Part shown: positions 54,320 to 64,000 of the stretch, piece after piece
How the letters are laid out: the number at the start of each line of letters is the position of its first letter
Numbering within the stretch: the first letter of the stretch is position 1
Assembly (NCBI GenBank): GCA_963816065.1
Contig: CAWFJG010000015.1
Span: forward strand, 1 to 64,000
Reading direction: 5' to 3'
DNA length: 64,000 nucleotides
Source of the DNA: Roseiarcus sp963816065
Lineage (GTDB): Bacteria > Pseudomonadota > Alphaproteobacteria > Rhizobiales > Beijerinckiaceae
Notes under the pieces: generated by a model
Databases searched by the model: none
What the model was told of the DNA's origin: nothing
The model's input: the letters and a program-made list of their open reading frames with translations, nothing else
Translations under genes and position numbers: made by a program

Positions 54320-54515
54320 AGCGCGCGATCTCCCTCTCCCAGTCGGCGAGCCCATTGTTCGCGTAAGGCGCCTCGCCACGCAACCCTGCTCGCGGCGATG
54401 CGTCGCAGGCGGAGAGCCGCCAGACGGCCCCGATCCGCGCCGGGCTGCTGGCGAAAAGCGCTGGGAAACGATAAGGTTGAGGGCATGACTGCAACGCCCC
54501 GAAACTTCCAAGGTT

Positions 54516-54621
54516 GTCATGCCCGCGAACGCGGGAATCCAGCGCCGCGAGCGTCGCAATCCGGCGATAGGGGACTCGGGCCCGCGCCAAGGCGTTGGGT
54601 CCCCGCGTTCGCGGGGATGAC
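54516..54621. repeat. Long imperfect palindromic repeat between the dehydrogenase and hemN
   Basis: GTCATGCCCGCGAACGCGGG at 54516 and its near-complement CCCCGCGTTCGCGGGGATGA up to 54621 form a long cruciform-like element. Translated on the minus strand it gives the familiar spurious peptides HPRERGDP and WIPAFAGMT, known from the dispersed palindromic elements of alphaproteobacterial genomes. It lies 48 bases before hemN, so it could also affect its mRNA. Confidence 0.75.
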
Positions 54622-54668
54622 AGGAGGGTTGCATCAGACATTTCAGGGAACCATCCTTGGCAAGCGCA

Positions 54669-56060
54669 ATGTCTGACGCGCCCGCTGCCGCCAACCTGGA
54701 GATCGAGCGCCTGGTCGCCCGCTACGACGGCCGGGTGCCGCGTTACACGAGCTATCCGACCGCACCGCATTTCACCCCCGCAGTCGGTCCGAGCGTTTAC
54801 GCCCGCTGGCTCAAGGAGCTTCCCGCAGAGACGCCCCTGTCGCTCTACCTGCACGTGCCGTTCTGCGACCGGCTCTGCCTCTATTGCGGCTGCAACACAT
54901 CGGTCGTGCGGCTCGAATCGTCGCATCGCCTCTATGCCGAGCGGCTTCTCAGCGAGATCGACGCGGTGGCGGCTCAGATCGGCCGGCGCGCGCCGGTCTC
55001 GCACGTCCATTGGGGCGGCGGCACGGCGACGTCGCTTCCGGGCGACTGCCTGATCGCCGTGATGGACCGGTTGAAGGACCGGTTCGCGTTCCGCGACGAC
55101 GCCGAGATCGCCATCGAGCTCGACCCGACGTCGCTGCCTGACGACCGGCGCGATGCGCTGAGGCCGATGGGCGTGACCCGCATCAGTCTCGGCGTGCAGG
55201 ATCTCGAACCGTCCGTGCAGCGCGCGATCGGGCGCATGCAGTCCTACGAGGAGACGGAGGCTTGCGCTCAGACCGCGCGCGCGCTCGGCGTCGGTTCACT
55301 GAACCTCGACCTGATCTACGGCCTGCCGCTGCAGACCGAGACGGGCGTCGCGCGCACGGCCCGGCGCGCCCTCGACCTCGCGGCCGACCGGGTCGCGGTG
55401 TTCGGCTATGCCCATGTTCCCTGGATGAAAAAGCACCAGGCGCTGATCCCGGACGAGCAATTGCCCGGGCCGGCCGAACGCTTTGCGCAGCTCAACGCCA
55501 TCCATCGCGTGCTGACCGAAGAGGGCGGCTATGTCGCGATCGGACTCGATCACTACGCGCTGCCGAGCGACGCCATGGCCAAGGCGGCCTCGGCGCGCCG
55601 GCTCAGGCGCTCGTTCCAGGGCTACACCACCGACGCCGCGCCGGCGCTGATCGGGTTCGGCGCAAGCTCGATCGGCTCGCTGCCGCAGGGCTACGTGCAG
55701 AACGCGCCATCCGCCGCCGCTTACGGCAGGGAAATCGAGGCCGGGCGCCTGGCGACGGTCCGAGGCGTGGCGTTGACGCCGGAGGACAGGCTGCGGCGCG
55801 ACGTGGTCGAGCGCGTGATGTGCGATCTCGAGGTCGATCTCGAGGCGGTTGCGGCGGCGCATGGCGCCGATCCAACGCCGCTCGTCGACGCGGCGTCCGA
55901 GGGCCTTGGCAAGTTCGTCGAGGACGGGCTCGCCTCCTGGGATGGGCGGCGGATCGTGGTCAGCGAGCGCGGCCGGCCCTTCGTGCGCTCGGTCGCGGCG
56001 TTGTTCGACGCCTACCTCGCCCAGGCAACCGACAAACCACGCCACTCGCGCGCGGTGTGA
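54669..56060 (+). CDS. hemN: Oxygen-independent coproporphyrinogen III dehydrogenase HemN
   Basis: A radical-SAM enzyme that makes protoporphyrinogen IX for haem synthesis without oxygen. The 463-residue protein has the iron-sulfur motif PFCDRLCLYCGCNT at residues of about 64-77 (CxxxCxxCxC), HWGGGTATSL, EIAIELDPTSLPDD, TRISLGVQDLEPSVQRAIGR and LNLDLIYGLPLQTE. The C-terminal HemN domain has RSFQGYTT and GFGASSIG. The ATG at 54669 gives MSDAPAAANLEIERLVARYD; an upstream TTG is less likely. No FNR box is obvious upstream. Confidence 0.93.
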   Translation: MSDAPAAANLEIERLVARYDGRVPRYTSYPTAPHFTPAVGPSVYARWLKELPAETPLSLYLHVPFCDRLCLYCGCNTSVVRLESSHRLYAERLLSEIDAVAAQIGRRAPVSHVHWGGGTATSLPGDCLIAVMDRLKDRFAFRDDAEIAIELDPTSLPDDRRDALRPMGVTRISLGVQDLEPSVQRAIGRMQSYEETEACAQTARALGVGSLNLDLIYGLPLQTETGVARTARRALDLAADRVAVFGYAHVPWMKKHQALIPDEQLPGPAERFAQLNAIHRVLTEEGGYVAIGLDHYALPSDAMAKAASARRLRRSFQGYTTDAAPALIGFGASSIGSLPQGYVQNAPSAAAYGREIEAGRLATVRGVALTPEDRLRRDVVERVMCDLEVDLEAVAAAHGADPTPLVDAASEGLGKFVEDGLASWDGRRIVVSERGRPFVRSVAALFDAYLAQATDKPRHSRAV

Positions 56061-56304
56061 GGCTCGAGGCCGCCTTCAGGCCAGCCAATTCTCCACGGCG
56101 AGGCCGCGGATGCGTCGGAACGCGCTCACGTTGGCGGTGACATGGTCGCCCCCAAACGTCTGGCATGCGCCGGAAATCGAATGCCGAATTTTCCCGTTTC
56201 CGGACAAATCTGGCCTTCGGCGCAACCAAACGCCTCCGTCGACGTTCATGGTCAAGGCCGCGACCATAGCGGTGGCAATGCGGTCTTTCTCTCGGGGGCG
56301 CCTC
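56061..56304. other. Intergenic, hemN to the AI-2E permease
   Basis: About 240 bases. No hairpin with a T-run and no convincing gene. In-frame starts at 56250 and 56278 could extend the permease slightly. Confidence 0.35.
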
Positions 56305-58281
56305 ATGTCGGATGACAAACGCGAACGCCCGGCCGAGGCGCTGAGCCCGTTTGCCGGGGCGCGGGCCGATCTCGGCAGGCGGGCCGACGCGACGGATACG
56401 GTCATCATCGTCGCGGCCATCGTGCTCGGACTGTATTTCGCCCGCGACGTGCTGGTCCCGATCGCCATCGCGGTCCTGCTGAGTTTCGTCCTGGCGCCGG
56501 TGACCGCGGCGTTGAGGCGTCTGAGGATCGGAAGGGTCGCCTCGGTTCTGCTCGCTGTCGCGCTCGCCTTCGCCATCCTCATCGGCCTCGGCGCCGTCAT
56601 CGGCAGGCAGGTCGCCCAGCTCAGCGACAACCTGCCCCAGTACCAGGCCGTCATCGAGAAGAAGTTGGAAGCGGTGAGGACTTCCGCCTTCAGCAAGGGA
56701 GTGGTCGAGAAGGCTGCCGACGCCATCCAGGGGCTCGACAACAATCTGGTGAAATCACCGGCCCCGACTCGCGTGGAGCCTCCAAATCCCGCTGCGCCGA
56801 TCTCTCCCGGTCAGCGTCTGCTCGAGGTGGAAGTGCACCAACCCGCCCCGGGTCCCGTCGAGATCCTGCGCAGCATCGTCTCGGCGCTCCTGCCGCCGCT
56901 GGCGACGACCGGAATCGTCGTCATCTTCGTGGTCTTCATCCTGCTGCAACGGAGCGATCTGCGCGACCGGTTCATCAGCCTCATCGGCTCGCATGACCTT
57001 CACCGCACCACGAAGGCGCTCGACGATGCGGCCTTCCGCCTGAGCCGTTATTTCCTGGCGCTGACCGGCGTCAACGCCGGCTTCGGCGTTGCGATCGCGA
57101 TCGGCATGAGTTTCATCGGCGTCCCCAATCCCGTCCTGTGGGGAATTGTCGGCGCGGTCCTGCGGTTCGTTCCCTATATCGGGGCCTTTGTCGCCGCCGC
57201 GCTGCCGCTCGCCCTTGCCGCCGCCGTCGATCCGGGCTGGACCATGGTGGTCGAGACCGCGGCGCTCTTCATCGTCGTCGAAGGGATTGCCGGGCAGGTC
57301 GTCGAGCCCCGACTGTTTGGCCATACGACCGGCCTGTCGCCGCTGGCGATCATCGTCGCGGCGGCATTCTGGACCTTGATCTGGGGCGCGCCGGGTCTGC
57401 TTCTTTCGACCCCGATCACGGCCTGTCTGGTAGTGCTCGGCCGCCACGTCGAAAGCCTGAATTTCATCGAGCTGATGCTCGGCGACAAGCCGCCTCTGTC
57501 GCCGGTGCAAAGCTTCTATCAGCGCATTCTCGCGTCCGACCCGGACGAGGTCTCGTTCCAGGCGGAGACGCTTCTCGCGACCATGCCGCTCATCGACTAT
57601 TACGAGGAGGTCGCGCTGCCTGCTCTGGCGCTGGCGCAGTTCGACGTGACGCGCGGCGTCCTCGATAGGAGCCGCCAGGTCGAGGTCTGCGACAGTGTCG
57701 AACGGGTGGTCGACGACCTTTCCGACCATGTCGATGCTGAGGAAAAGGACGTCGAAAAGCCTTCGCCAGAGGGCGCGCCGGAGGCCGCGGCCGGCGCCGT
57801 CGAACCGAGCGCGGAGCGTCAGCGCCGCGTGCTGTGCATCGCCGGCCGTAACCCTCTCGAACGAGCCGGCTGCGCGATCCTGGTTCAACTCCTGCATCGC
57901 AAAGGCGTCTCGGCCGAGCTTGCGGGGCCGGAAGCGCTCGCCAGCGGCATCTTCGCATTGAACGCGAGCGGGGTCTGCGCGATCTGCGTCTTTTACCTGG
58001 ATCACCGGAGCCTGGCCGCGGTGCGCTACTCGGTGCGTCGGTTGCGGAAGAAATTCATCGACGTCCCCATCGCCGTGTGTCTCTGGGGCGGCGCGAATTT
58101 ATCATCGATGGCGGAAGCGTCCCGCGCGGACGCGACCCTCGGCTCGCTTGCCGACGCTGTCGGTTTTTGCGCCCGAACGGCGGGCGCCGAAGCAATCGCC
58201 GAAGGCCCGCTCGGCCCGACAGCCCCATCCGTAGGAGGAAATCTGCCGAGAGCGGCGGCGGCTGGCTCCGTTGCGTCTTGA
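56305..58281 (+). CDS. AI-2E (TqsA/PerM) family permease with extra C-terminal soluble domain
   Basis: A 658-residue inner-membrane protein. Residues of about 30-400 form the AI-2E permease: paired N-terminal helices (VIIVAAIVLGLYFARDVLVP, AIAVLLSFVLAPVTAALRRL), a periplasmic coiled part and the C-terminal block (LSRYFLALTGVNAGFGVAIA, VLWGIVGAVLRFVPYIGAFV, GQVVEPRLFGHTTGLSPLAI). After a cytoplasmic linker, residues of about 525-620 look like a Rossmann or B12-binding-like fold (RRVLCIAGRNPLERAGCAIL, VCAICVFYLDHRSLAAVRYS) without the DxHxxG cobalamin motif. The family name comes from AI-2 export by TqsA, but most members carry other or unknown cargo. Confidence 0.85.
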   Translation: MSDDKRERPAEALSPFAGARADLGRRADATDTVIIVAAIVLGLYFARDVLVPIAIAVLLSFVLAPVTAALRRLRIGRVASVLLAVALAFAILIGLGAVIGRQVAQLSDNLPQYQAVIEKKLEAVRTSAFSKGVVEKAADAIQGLDNNLVKSPAPTRVEPPNPAAPISPGQRLLEVEVHQPAPGPVEILRSIVSALLPPLATTGIVVIFVVFILLQRSDLRDRFISLIGSHDLHRTTKALDDAAFRLSRYFLALTGVNAGFGVAIAIGMSFIGVPNPVLWGIVGAVLRFVPYIGAFVAAALPLALAAAVDPGWTMVVETAALFIVVEGIAGQVVEPRLFGHTTGLSPLAIIVAAAFWTLIWGAPGLLLSTPITACLVVLGRHVESLNFIELMLGDKPPLSPVQSFYQRILASDPDEVSFQAETLLATMPLIDYYEEVALPALALAQFDVTRGVLDRSRQVEVCDSVERVVDDLSDHVDAEEKDVEKPSPEGAPEAAAGAVEPSAERQRRVLCIAGRNPLERAGCAILVQLLHRKGVSAELAGPEALASGIFALNASGVCAICVFYLDHRSLAAVRYSVRRLRKKFIDVPIAVCLWGGANLSSMAEASRADATLGSLADAVGFCARTAGAEAIAEGPLGPTAPSVGGNLPRAAAAGSVAS

Positions 58282-58301
58282 CAGGCCGCGCGCTCCGGCG
58301 C

Positions 58302-60628
<2,327 letters not shown>

Positions 60629-60836
60629 GGGGTCACCAGCGCCTCTCGCCTATCTACGATCTGTGGAGCGCCTGAAGCAATCGCCTATCACGCAACGCGG
60701 TCGCGAGTGTGTCCGAAACCCAGTCCCCGGAACGCCCTCCTTGTCTCTCGCAATTCCCAAACCGCCCGACTTGGCCTATTGCCTGCGCCCCATGAGTTGG
60801 GACCGGTCCGCCGCCCCGACCCGGAGGCTTTCAAAC

Positions 60837-62249
60837 ATGAAATTGCCGGAAAAGATCGGCCCCGTTCATTTCGTCGGCATCGGCGGCATCGGCATGTCGG
60901 GCATCGCCGAGGTGCTGATCAATCTCGGCCATACCGTCCAGGGTTCGGACGCCGCCGAAAACGCCAACGTCAAGCGCCTGCGCGAGCGCGGCGCCAAGGT
61001 GTTCGTCGGCCACGACGCGGCCAATCTCGGCGACGCCGCAGTCGTCGTCGTTTCGACCGCGATCAAGCGCGACAATCCCGAGCTCGCGGAGGCGCGCGCC
61101 AAGCGCATCCCGGTGGTCCGCCGCGCCGAGATGCTGGCCGAGCTGATGCGGCTGAAAAGCTGCGTCGCGGTCGCCGGCACCCACGGCAAGACAACCACCA
61201 CCTCGCTGGTGGCGACGCTGCTCGACGCGGCCGGGCTCGATCCGACCGTCATCAACGGCGGCATCATCAACGCGTACGGAACCAACGCCCGCCTCGGCGC
61301 CGGAGACTGGATGGTGGTCGAGGCCGACGAAAGCGACGGCACGTTCCTGAAACTCCCGGCGGATGTGGCGATCGTCACCAACATCGATCCGGAGCACCTC
61401 GACCATTTCAAGACTTTCGAGGCGATCAAGGACGCCTTCCTGGCCCTCATCGAGAATCTGCCGTTCTACGGCTTCGCCGTGATGTGCCTCGACCATCCGA
61501 CCGTCCAGGAGTTGGTCGGCAAGATCGAGGACCGGCGCGTGTTCACCTACGGCGAGAATCCGCAGGCCGACATTCGCCTGCTCGACGTCGAAACGAGCGG
61601 CGGCGTGACCCGTTTCGCCGTCCTCATTCGCGAGCGCGCGACCGGGCGGGCGACCTATATCGACGACCTGGCTTTGCCGATGCCCGGGCGACACAACGCC
61701 CTCAACGCCACGGCGGCGATCGCGGTCGCCCATCTGCTCGGCGCGCCGGTCGGGGTCATCCGCAAGGCGATCGGCGCGTTCGGCGGGGTCAAGCGGCGCT
61801 TCACCCGCACCGGCGAATGGAACGGCGTCACAATCATTGACGACTACGGCCACCACCCGGTCGAGGTCGCCGCGGTGCTCAAGGCCGCGCGCGACGCGAC
61901 TGTCGGAAAGGTGATCGCCGTCGTGCAGCCGCACCGATACTCGCGCCTCGCCTCGCTGTTCGACGCCTTCGCCACCTGCTTCAACGACGCCAACAGCGTC
62001 ATCGTCGCGGACGTCTATCCTGCGGGCGAGGCGCCGATCGAAGGCGTAGACAAGACCCACCTCGCCGCCGCGATCGCCGCGCACGGCCACCGACACGCCC
62101 TCGTTCTGCCCTCGCCCGCCGAGCTCGCGCCGATGGTGCGCGAGCTCGCCGCGCCCGGCGACACCGTTGTCTGCCTCGGCGCCGGCACGGTGACGCAATG
62201 GGCCTACGCCCTGCCCTCCGAACTCGCCGCGCTGGACGGAAGCGGCTGA
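60837..62249 (+). CDS. murC: UDP-N-acetylmuramate-L-alanine ligase MurC
   Basis: MurC adds L-Ala to UDP-MurNAc in peptidoglycan synthesis. The 470-residue protein has the N-terminal Rossmann motif VHFVGIGGIGMSGIAEVLIN, the ATP loop AVAGTHGKTTTTS near residue 114, the catalytic VVEADESDGTFLKL, DPEHLDHF, and the C-terminal IDDYGHHPVEVAAVLKA and QPHRYSRLASLFDAF. The ATG at 60837 fits the family; upstream in-frame codons are ignored. The next gene starts on the TGATG overlap. Confidence 0.95.
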   Translation: MKLPEKIGPVHFVGIGGIGMSGIAEVLINLGHTVQGSDAAENANVKRLRERGAKVFVGHDAANLGDAAVVVVSTAIKRDNPELAEARAKRIPVVRRAEMLAELMRLKSCVAVAGTHGKTTTTSLVATLLDAAGLDPTVINGGIINAYGTNARLGAGDWMVVEADESDGTFLKLPADVAIVTNIDPEHLDHFKTFEAIKDAFLALIENLPFYGFAVMCLDHPTVQELVGKIEDRRVFTYGENPQADIRLLDVETSGGVTRFAVLIRERATGRATYIDDLALPMPGRHNALNATAAIAVAHLLGAPVGVIRKAIGAFGGVKRRFTRTGEWNGVTIIDDYGHHPVEVAAVLKAARDATVGKVIAVVQPHRYSRLASLFDAFATCFNDANSVIVADVYPAGEAPIEGVDKTHLAAAIAAHGHRHALVLPSPAELAPMVRELAAPGDTVVCLGAGTVTQWAYALPSELAALDGSG

Positions 62250-62950
62250 TGTCCAAAGCCGCGGTCGCGATCCGGCACGTCGCTTTCGAGGACGTCGGCG
62301 TCTGGCGCGACGTCCTCGCCGACGAAGGCTACAAGCTCGCCTATGTCGAGGCGGGCGTCGACGACCTCGCGGCCGAGGCGCTCATGGCCGTGGATCTTCT
62401 GATCGTGCTCGGCGGACCGATCGGGGTCTATGAAACGGACGCCTACCCGTTTCTGCTCGAAGAGATTGCAGCGGTCCGCCGCCGTCTCGAGCGGCAAGAG
62501 CCGCTCCTCGGCATATGCCTCGGGGCGCAGCTCATGGCGGCGGCGCTCGGCGCGCGGGTCGCGCCCGGCCCGGGTAAGGAGATCGGCTATGGGCCGATCG
62601 ATCTGACCGACGCCGGCCGCGCGTCGCCGCTCGCGCGCCTCGACGGCTTGCCGGTGTTGCACTGGCACGGCGACAATTGCGACCTGCCGCCCGGCGCCGA
62701 CCCGCTCGCCTCGACCCCTCTGTGTCCCGTCCAGGCGTTCGGGGTCGGGAGGAACGCGCTCGGCCTCCAATTTCACGTCGAGGCCGATCCGGACCGGATC
62801 GAGGCGTGGCTTGTCGGGCACGCGGCCGAGCTCGGCAAGGCCGGAGTCGATCCGCGGGTCCTGCGAGCCGACGCGCTGCGAGTTGGCGCGGCGACTGCGA
62901 CGGCCGGGCGGGCGGTCTTGTCCGACTGGCTCGGGGCGCTCAGCCGATGA
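62249..62950 (+). CDS. Class I glutamine amidotransferase
   Basis: A 233-residue amidotransferase of the GuaA-like class I type. The oxyanion strand is LIVLGGPIGVYE, the nucleophile Cys is in LLGICLGAQLMAAALGA, and the His and Glu of the triad are in LGLQFHVEADPDRIE. It has no synthetase domain of its own. It overlaps murC and murB by a few bases (TGATG and ATGA junctions), so it is translated together with two cell-wall enzymes. The acceptor substrate is unknown. Confidence 0.9.
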   Translation: MSKAAVAIRHVAFEDVGVWRDVLADEGYKLAYVEAGVDDLAAEALMAVDLLIVLGGPIGVYETDAYPFLLEEIAAVRRRLERQEPLLGICLGAQLMAAALGARVAPGPGKEIGYGPIDLTDAGRASPLARLDGLPVLHWHGDNCDLPPGADPLASTPLCPVQAFGVGRNALGLQFHVEADPDRIEAWLVGHAAELGKAGVDPRVLRADALRVGAATATAGRAVLSDWLGALSR

Positions 62951-63889
62951 GCTTTTTGGAGGCGATCCGGCCGGCCGCCGAAGCGGTCCGGGGCCGCGTC
63001 GCCTTCGACGCTCCGCTTGCGCCCTTGACCTGGTTTCGTGTCGGAGGCGCGGCGGAAGCGCTTTTCTCGCCGGCGGACGAGGACGATCTCGCCGGGTTCC
63101 TCGCTCGATTGCCGGCCAGGGTCCCGGTGACCGTCATCGGCCTCGGCTCCAACCTCATCGTGCGCGACGGCGGAATCGAGGGCGTCGTCGTCCGGCTCGG
63201 CGGCCGGGCGTTCAACGCCATCGACCTGATGGAGGATTGCCGGATCGTCGCGGGCGCGGCGGCGCCCGACCAGTTCGTGGCCAAGGCGGCCGCGACCGCA
63301 GGGGTCGACGGCCTCGCCTTCCTGCGCGGCGTTCCCGGCGCGATCGGCGGCGCCTTGCGGATGAACGCCGGCGCGCACGGCGGCGAGATCAAGGACGTGC
63401 TCGTCGAGGCGCGTGGGCTCGACCGCTCGGGCGCGAGCCGGGTCTTCGCCAACGCCGGCATGGGCTATTCCTACCGGCGCAGTTCGGCCCCGGACGACGT
63501 GATCTTCACCCGCGCGACGCTCCAAGGGAGTCCCGGGGATCGGGCGGCGATTCTCGCCGAAATGGAGCGAATCACCCGCGCGCGGGAAACTTCGCAGCCT
63601 ATCCGCGAGAAGACCGGCGGCTCGACGTTCAAGAACCCGCCGGGAATGAAGGCGTGGGAGTTGATCGACCGGGCCGGTTGCCGCGGGCTCGTCGTCGGCG
63701 ACGCGGAGGTCTCGATCATGCACTGCAACTTCCTGATCAACCGCGGCCAGGCGACCGCGACCGACCTCGAGACGCTCGGCGAGGAGGTGCGACGGCGGGT
63801 GCTCGAGACCAGCGGCGTGCCGCTCGAATGGGAGATCAAGCCAAATCGGTGCGCTGCGACAGGAATTGCCTGCTCCGAAATCCGGGTGA
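62947..63889 (+). CDS. murB: UDP-N-acetylenolpyruvoylglucosamine reductase MurB, one frameshift near the end
   Basis: MurB reduces the enolpyruvyl group to form UDP-MurNAc, using FAD and NADPH. It has the FAD-binding TWFRVGGAAEALFSPADEDD, VIGLGSNLIVRDGGIEGVVV, the catalytic region GVPGAIGGALRMNAGAHGGE and GYSYRRS, and the C-terminal catalytic GGSTFKNPPG and INRGQATATDLETLGEEVRR. As read, the end is WEIKPNRCA and the frame runs to 63963. Removing one base near 63842 gives WEIK followed by IGALRQELPAPKSG and a stop at 63889, closer to the family's WEIKRIG ending. Confidence 0.9.
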
Positions 63890-64000
63890 ACCCGGCGCTA
63901 TGCTTGAGTTGGGGTCGGCGTTGCAGGCGCAGGCCTACCCCCCCCATCTCGCTTTCCGTTTGACGTCCTTTCAGGGTGGGCCGGGGCCGCCGCCGACGAA

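Overview
The window is GC-rich alphaproteobacterial DNA, most likely from the order Hyphomicrobiales (Rhizobiales). The evidence is the hisE-coaA pair, a HisZ/HisG pair, a cpa-type tad pilus locus, DUF1491, DUF2852 and DUF6582 proteins, and a murC-murB cell-wall cluster. I cannot fix the family. I found no tRNA, rRNA or CRISPR array.

Layout: (1) 0-2.1 kb: a broken IS1595-type transposase at the left edge, then an intact ISL3-family element. (2) 2.25-12.04 kb: a complete autoinducer-2 (AI-2) uptake and degradation locus, with lsrK-lsrR on the minus strand and lsrG-lsrE-lsrA-lsrC-lsrD-lsrB-lsrF divergent on the plus strand. LsrR probably represses the locus until LsrK makes phospho-AI-2. LsrACDB imports AI-2, and LsrG/LsrF degrade the phosphorylated signal. 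(3) 12.3-19.5 kb: a DUF302 protein, an AraC/methylguanine methyltransferase, a large MscS-type channel, hisZ, hisG and an IS1380-type scrap. (4) 19.5-21.2 kb: a short-chain dehydrogenase and an ECF sigma factor with a SnoaL-like tail. (5) 21.3-30.2 kb: a Flp/Tad pilus operon (pilin, cpaA-F, tadB, tadC), all on the minus strand. (6) 30.3-39.0 kb: DUF1491, a peptidoglycan-binding-like protein, a gene-poor stretch with an 11-bp periodic repeat, recG, a thioesterase, a TetR/DUF2852 pair sharing an operator, and a second TetR with an FAD monooxygenase. (7) 39.8-45.5 kb: a phosphatase-ATPase fusion, a second 11-bp periodic array, and a DUF6582 gene cut by an IS630 element that is itself cut by a group II intron. 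(8) 45.6-54.3 kb: dnaN, a class A penicillin-binding protein, a Uma2 nuclease-fold protein, a TraB/GumN protein, coaA, hisE and an aldehyde dehydrogenase. (9) 54.7-64 kb: hemN, an AI-2E-type permease with an extra soluble domain, a hybrid histidine kinase, murC, a class I glutamine amidotransferase and murB.

Many conserved genes are broken by small indels as read (lsrK, lsrE, the MscS channel, hisZ, hisG, recG, dnaN, the PBP, coaA, the kinase, murB and others). They are densest at 13.6-19.1 kb and 45.6-48.9 kb. Because dnaN, coaA and murB are normally essential, sequencing error is the simplest explanation. For these genes I give the span of the reconstructed gene and state where the frame changes.

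The least explained signals are the two 11-bp periodic arrays, the phosphatase-ATPase fusion, the permease with an added Rossmann-like domain, the hairpin that holds the tadB start codon, and the three-level nesting in the DUF6582 gene.
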